Notes under the pieces: generated by a model
Seen by the model: the letters and a program-made list of their open reading frames with translations, nothing else
Databases searched by the model: none
What the model was told of the DNA's origin: nothing
Shown: piece by piece, positions 58,114 to 64,000 of the stretch
Layout of the letters: every line of letters starts with the position of its first letter
How positions within the stretch are numbered: position 1 is the first letter of the stretch
Made by a program: the position numbers and the translations under genes
Assembly (NCBI GenBank): GCA_950295325.1
Contig: OX485805.1
Location: 28,631,501-28,695,500, forward strand
Reading direction: 5' to 3'
DNA length: 64,000 bases
Origin: Polytrichum commune
Taxonomy: Eukaryota; Streptophyta; Polytrichopsida; Polytrichales; Polytrichaceae

Positions 58114-61100
58114 CTAGGAAGGAAGCAAAACTAACGAAGAGCTATCCTCACCTTCCTTTATGTGGTCATGGCAAAGCCATGCAATGGTTCCGTCACACCC
58201 TCCCACATTATTTTTGTACATAGCCTTTCGCAAAGAGAAAGAACCATACAAATTCTTCCCTTTCAAAAAATCGATCAACCATTGTTCAGCTATACGTTTA
58301 TTGTCATCCGTGATTCTCAATCTTTGAAGTTTGTGGTCAATGGTTTCATCTACAAAAGGCAATTCCCAACCATCGAGCAAGCCCGGCGTGTCAACGACCA
58401 ACATGAAATCCTTTGCTAGATCTGGAATCATTGTTCCCATACCTGCTGTCAAATGTGCACCAACTTTTGCCAATATAGTGAATATCCTCAATCCCCACAC
58501 CAAAATCGTTTGAAACACTCTTGTTGCGTCCGTGCCGAATGCCACATCACAACCTTTTTGATCATCTACAATGTGAAAACCTCCACGATTTTCACACATA
58601 AAGTGCATTTTCAAATTCGTAAGGCCGGGCATCATCCGTGTCACAATACGTTTCAAACTCTTATTGGAAGTAGTAGCAAAGTACACAAGCCGTGGTACTT
58701 GAGATTGTTGCAATTCAACTGACAATGTCATCAACTTGTCGATATTCTCACATATCTTTGGTAGCATGTATTTTTCCATAGAAATGATGTGGTTCAATTT
58801 CATGGTTATTCGCCTCTCCATATCATCCAACCTCTTCACTACGTTGGTTTCACTTTCTTCTATCTTGTGATACAACCTTCGTCCCCATCGTTCAACCAAT
58901 TTTTGCACATCTGCACCCTGGACATCATCACCATCGTCCATCCATTGTGGTTGGGTAGCCATCAACTCTTCATGTTTCGTGTCACAAGGGAGCACCTCTT
59001 GTAGCTTTTGCAAGTCTCGGAGATGTCTATTTAGTATATTCTCCCATGCCTTCTTGCCCAACAATGTTTGTGCATCATCATGACCTGTTTGCAATGGACC
59101 GTCTTCTTTCCAATTGTGCTCATAAGAAAAATCACAAGTTGCCAAAATAATAGATTGGAGATCCTCAACCAAAACAACTTGATGTTCCCTGTGGATCCGT
59201 GGAATCAAACGTTCCACACATGTAGGACGTAAAATTCCCTCAACAAGTTTCACTCCTTGGCAACCCAAAACAGGATGAGCACAAAGATCATAAATGGGTT
59301 TCATAACATTTGTATGTAGGAACTCTAACATAACATCTTTGTTGATCTTTGAAGAGCGTACCATGATATCAATGTCAAAACCGATTTGACCACTACTCTC
59401 CATGATGACTTCCATCCCACTCGTGTAGAATAATATCATGTTTTTGGCGAGCTTGTAGCTATTTTTGCCATTATCTCTTCCAAAAAGCTTTTGAAATACC
59501 ACCTGCAATGAAGGACGATTTGATTAAAACGTGGCTATGTTTGACTTGTTGATGCTTTATCTTTTAATACAATCATAAAAATGACAATACAAAATATGTT
59601 TTCAAAAGATTGCTTTGTGATACTATTTCATGCACAAGTGCAAGATGGTAAATATCATAAGCATCTTTTATAGTCTATATATTTGAGAGGGAACCCCAAC
59701 ACAAAAGATGTCACAATGAAGAATTGCATTCCCGTTACTTTCTTGACCACCATATAGTGTGCAACAAAGGAAAATCCAATGACATGTATTATACCAAGAT
59801 GGAAAATTGCTACTTATAGTTTCTTCCTTACATATTTGTGATGCTCACATGTTCAAAACCAATAAATTTGATCAATGAGGACATGCATGACCTATTTGAT
59901 AACCAAGGATTTTGGTATCGATCCTTCAATATTCAAATAAAATGGGAGAATCCATATGCAAACCAATAAAAACATTGTAAGTTTCTTATGGTCACCATTG
60001 GCTGTTGGTATCATTCAATTTTTATACATGTAATCGTGGGAAGAACCCAAGAGTGAGGAGGGTTCGAACTTTATCGTCGCATAACATCCTCCGACCCACA
60101 TACTGCCAATTTGAATGCTTTTCTTGGGAAGGCCAATGCAATTGTCGCTTTCCCAAACTAGATAGATCGTTGTCATCTTGGAGCAAAGCAGGAATCAACA
60201 CCGTATCATCATCATGCTCATAACAAAACTCCAACTTTATCATCATTTGCAACAAGTCTTCAAAACTAAATCCTTGTAGGTTGGGTTGGAGTGACGCGTT
60301 TACAATATGCTTGAAATCAACCTTGGTCATGGTACCATTTGTGATTCCATCCAAGCTATCAAGCTCTTTGCATTTCAACACACGTCCGATGATATCATGA
60401 CAAAACCAATGAGGATTCAAGACCACAAAATCCAGCTCTTCATTGTACATCACGTGCCCACTATCGTGTAAAGAAATTGCCACAATTTCTTTTTTTCTTT
60501 TCACAACCTCCGGACCAAGCCCCTCGTGAGATTTCAACTCTTCCACATTGTCACACAACTCTGAAAACTCGTTCCACCGTACTAGGGGTTGGTTGGGGTG
60601 CTCACGGTTCCAATTGGCAATAAGAACTTGCATCCTTGAACAAGCCTCAAAAACATGTGGCAACTTTTCCAATAGCAATTTCAAGTGCGCCTTCATTGTT
60701 TGGAGCAAAACATTGATGGAGTCTATTGACAAGGCATTGACTGCAAACACTTGTAAATCAATCTCAAGAATATCTTTGAAGAGGTTTCTGAGCCATTCAA
60801 CCTTATCCTTGATTCTTGGTAGATTGAAACTTTCATAGTCGGGACCTACCATGTCAAGGTTTGTCAATACAATGATCACATGTGGCTTATAGGCTGTTGA
60901 TATTCTTGAATTTGAGGCAATGAACCGCAACCAATATAACAATTCATCTCCAATTACTTGGATACTCTTGAGACGTCGCGTTCCAAGTTGGAGTGGATTG
61001 CACACGAGTAAAAAGGAACATGAACTCCCAGAGTTGCCCGTAAGATTTGGAATAACAAGGTCATGGAAAGAATGATAATCATCTTGACCTGCCATATCCC

Positions 61101-64000
61101 AAATGGTGACCATGATGTCATCAAATGACATACCATGTACTTCAATGCCCCGCGTTCGTGGTGTCACTGCTCTTGTATCATCATTCGATTTGCCCTTACG
61201 AAACATGCCTGATAGAAATCTTGTAGATGCATGTTGTTTTTTACGTTTAGACATTCCATTAGGGTCTGAGGGTTTGACTGCTTTCATTATGGTTTGACGA
61301 AGAGTTGTCTTGCCTGCTCAAGAATCACACAAGTACACATGAGTATCATGGCACCCCTAACATGCTAATTAAAATTCGATATTGGTTGCAGAAATTAAGA
61401 AAACCTAACATTAGAAGCAAACTCTTAATACCAAAAGAGATGGCAACACCTTTGAATTTGAAAAACGCGTAATTTAAAACCACCATTGAAATATGCTCGG
61501 TTTATTTCTACCAAACAAATAAAATGATCAATTTGTCTAGGTTGAGAACTGTCCCTGAAATAATTTGCATGTGAACAATTCCCCATTATTTTTTTCCAGG
61601 TCATATTGTTCACATGCAAATTATTTAAAGTTCAACAGAAATTAAGTTCACTATTTCAGATTAAATTGACAGATTAAATTCACTATTAGAACAATTCCCC
61701 ATTTGAATTTAATCATGTGAACTTAATCACTTAAAAGTTCAACAGAAATTCGAGTCAAGTTAAAGAGTTATCATGGATTTTATTTGTTTGGAAAAATCCA
61801 TATGTAGTCTTGATATGCATATATGACTCTACATGAGGCTCTGATTTGTGATTGAAAGTGTACATGTGTAAGTATCAAAGATCATTCCAATGCAACTACA
61901 CCAAAGTACTTAAGCATCCCCTAAGTGGCAAGAATGATACATCATAGATTAACCAAACTTAATAAGTTACTTCAATTACCTAAAAGACAAGCAATCTGAC
62001 CAACATCAAACAAATATTAGAGTTGCTTTTAAAAATATGGGGTTGAAGTGGGGTCAAAATCTTCTAATTTGTCCCTTTTTTGAGTATAACAACACAATCT
62101 TAAGAGGACCACTTTGAGTTTAAGACGCCCATATGTTTCATCTTTAAGTAGCTAATACTATTATCAATTTTTTTCCGGATCAAATATGCATATGTCTTAT
62201 CTAGGCCCTTCTTGGTCCGCTCACACTTGTCCACTACTCAAATAGAATCGAACTCACAATAATAAAGCACAAAAGTTTCTCAAAGTTTCTTTATCCTAGA
62301 AAGAAAAGCAGAAGGTGTTTTGGTTCCTGAAATTGGGCTCACCTGCCAAGGGGTAGCCACATAGGAAGATTCTGGCGGAATTGGGTATGGCAGTGGCCAT
62401 GGCCTGCAACACCTCCCACATGTTGTGCTTGGCCTTCTGCTGCATCACCCCCTCCACCATCTCCATCCCTCCATCTTCTTGCAGAGGTGTAGCCCACAGA
62501 TTGAGCTCTTTAAGATGATGATTCACTTCCAGTAGATCAAATATTGTCCCCAACACCCTCCGCCCAACCACCCCGTGACAACAAGATAACACGACTTCCT
62601 CCAAGCACTTGTTGCTTTTGAGGGCCTCTAGCAGTGGGATCACGTTATCTGCAACTTGCAATAAGTGTGAGTAGCTCAAATCCAAGCTCAACAAGGAAGT
62701 GTTTTGTCGTACAAGGATCTCCAAGAGCTCCACGTCCTCTACCCCTAAGTCTCCCCGCATACCAAGATGTGTAAGAGATGAATTGGGTTGAAGGTCACCG
62801 TCGGCCATGTTGTGTGTCAGAGATGCAACCAGTGCCTTCAATCCTGCTGTACCGATGCGACGGTTGTCACTTATGTCCAATTCTCCAAGCGTAGTATTGG
62901 AGCGTAGTGCCTCTGCAATGCGCGCCGCACCTTGTGGCCCGATTTTGTTTTGTTGGAGACCTATGCATGTAAGGGAAGTGTTGTGCCGCAACATGGACGC
63001 TACTACCTCTGCCCTCTCATCGTTGATTCCTGTGCTGTCCAGATGCAGAGTTTTTAAACCTTGGTAGGACCCTTCCCCACCTGTCATGAGGGGTTTAAGG
63101 AACAATTTGAGCCCCTCCGTGTCAGAAAAAACCCCCCATCCGGTAATCTGAAAACGGGTAAGGGTCAAATTCCTGCGGAGAGCGGATACTAAGCTTTCGA
63201 TTGCAGCTCGGTCGAGTGGAAGTCTGCTTCCTCCAGAAATAGCCAGGTCAACAGATTGCAAGCTCGGGTTCTCCAGGATCACTAGAATCATGTTCATCAC
63301 AAGTGTTCTGAAATGTGTTACAAGTGTGCTATCTGGTGCTGTGACGTAATCAGTTTGAACATGTACGCTTTCAATCCTTTGGTTGGAGCGTATGGCATTC
63401 GCAAACTCTTCCATGAACATAACTGGAATTTCTTCCTCCACAACGAAATCTCCGATGAAGTTGAGGGAGACTGCGGATTCAGAGGCTTTGGAACGTCGGT
63501 AAATGTGGATGCACAAATTCCGATCTTTGGAAATACTTTTCACAATAGTCTTCCACCATACATCGGGATCAAAAAGGCTAGGAGCATCAACTTTGCCGGA
63601 AGATGTATAATAAACCATGAAAGTCAGTTGCTCATCCGGGCAGATCGCAGAGAGAATCGGCTCCAGACCAAAATCTGGTGCATCATGTGACCTCCATGAT
63701 GTCGAATCCAAAGCATCCACAACCACCGTGCCCTGAACAAGCTGGCCCTCACCATGATGCGGTGCTGATCCGTCCACATGTCCAAGCACACAACTGGTCT
63801 CCCAGGTTGGGGCTTCCATAAAATTGAACGGCAGTGCGACTTCAACCAAACCGTACCTCTCACCAACAGAGAAATGAAAGCAATCCACGACTACATCCTG
63901 ACTCTTGTGTCGGTGGTTTGCAACAACGATAACAATATTAGTGTGTGCTACAAAACTAGTGCACTTCTGAGGAAGCACCAAAAGTATCCCTTCGCAGGGT
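58114..64000 (-). CDS. TRN1: TORNADO1-like LRR-Roc-COR (ROCO) protein, 3 exons seen, 5' end off window
   Basis: Plant ROCO-family protein. Arabidopsis TRN1/LOP1 (about 1,380 aa) acts in leaf and vein patterning and auxin-related development. Exons (5' to 3'): 62343-64000 (open to the edge), 60028-61313, 58114-59502; 4,333 bases in frame, at least 1,443 residues, stop TAG at 58114. Exon 1 has N-terminal unknown sequence then ribonuclease-inhibitor-type LRRs (LKTLHLDSTGIND; LGELDISDN). The Roc G1 loop GYPLAGKTT spans the exon 1/2 junction. Switch motif G3 is DMAGQ; G4 is TNLD, weaker than TKxD. COR follows: YWLRFIASNSR, VRWNEFSEL, VVLNPHWFC, LGFFPRL. Exon 3 carries the TRN1-type C-terminal region (VLGCQGVKLVEGILRP; MCENRGGFHIVDDQKG; GAHLTAGMGTMIPDL). 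No ATG is visible near the edge, so the start lies beyond it. No stop or frameshift was found. Confidence 0.93.
61314..62342 (-). other. TRN1-like intron interrupting the P-loop, with a perfect hairpin
   Basis: A 1,029-base phase 1 intron between the Gly and Lys codons of GYPLAGKT. It contains a perfect 22-bp stem (61558-61579 with 61605-61626, loop 25) and small direct repeats of aagttcaacagaaatt and acaattccccatt around 61570-61760. No coding potential. Confidence 0.8.
61558..61626. repeat. Perfect 22-bp inverted repeat, 25-base loop
   Basis: The left arm aaataatttgcatgtgaaca-at is exactly complementary to attgttcacatgcaaattat-tt. It lies in the TRN1-like intron and would fold in the pre-mRNA. 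Could be a tiny MITE remnant. Confidence 0.92.

Noticed and set aside
62296-62342. Continuation of TRN1-like exon 1 reading past the donor to a stop
   Set aside because: Reading on destroys the P-loop (GEPNF), whereas splicing to 61313 restores GKTT and the Roc-COR region.
1-64000. CRISPR arrays, prokaryotic operons, plasmid origins
   Set aside because: The window is clearly plant nuclear DNA; the regular 288-bp and 190-bp repeats are tandem without spacers.

Overview
This window is nuclear DNA from a land plant. Evidence: long multi-exon genes with GT-AG introns; homologues of plant proteins (a SHOOT GRAVITROPISM6/MROH1-type HEAT protein, a TORNADO1-type LRR-Roc-COR protein, a plastid-type alpha/beta hydrolase, a plant SEN1-like helicase, a plant Rpr2/Rpp21 protein); interstitial copies of the plant telomere motif CCCTAAA; and abundant small inverted-repeat transposons. 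The AT-rich intergenic DNA and the multi-exon TRN1-like gene fit a non-seed plant, perhaps a moss, but that is a weak inference and no species can be named.

Layout. 1-7,966 (minus): N-terminal 22 coding exons (637 codons) of an SGR6/MROH1-like HEAT-repeat gene whose 3' end lies off the left edge. 9,637-13,222 (plus, divergent from it): complete 8-exon alpha/beta hydrolase gene, 386 aa. 14,678-14,947 (minus): small single-pass membrane protein candidate. 14,948-22,380: AT-rich repeats, including a 336-bp hAT-like MITE with perfect TIRs and an 8-bp target duplication. 22,381-22,941 (minus): 186-aa basic protein of unknown function. 22,942-38,821: about 16 kb without a supportable gene, holding MITEs, short duplications, hairpins and a 288-bp tandem array at 34.4-36.1 kb. 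38,822-46,491 (plus): complete 8-exon SF1B (SEN1/Upf1-like) helicase gene, 1,565 aa. 49,991-51,510 (minus, convergent): two-exon Rpr2/Rpp21 zinc-ribbon protein, 235 aa. 51,511-58,113: repeats, a 460-bp fold-back and an interstitial telomere tract. 58,114-64,000 (minus): TRN1-like ROCO gene, three exons seen, 5' end off the right edge.

The genes do not form a pathway. They are independent nuclear genes: endomembrane/gravitropism-type HEAT protein, plastid hydrolase, RNA helicase, RNase P/MRP-like zinc protein and ROCO GTPase. Exon models were built by hand from splice sites, phase continuity and remembered family sequences. Every internal junction in the five main genes keeps frame, which is why I trust them.

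The most unusual content is repetitive: a TA-flanked MITE family with five copies, the hAT-like MITE built from GGGTGGGCAT units, a 288-bp array whose edge units keep a short segment the inner units have lost, a second copy of the array's parent repeat interrupted by one of the MITEs, and several tandem duplications inside introns of otherwise intact genes.
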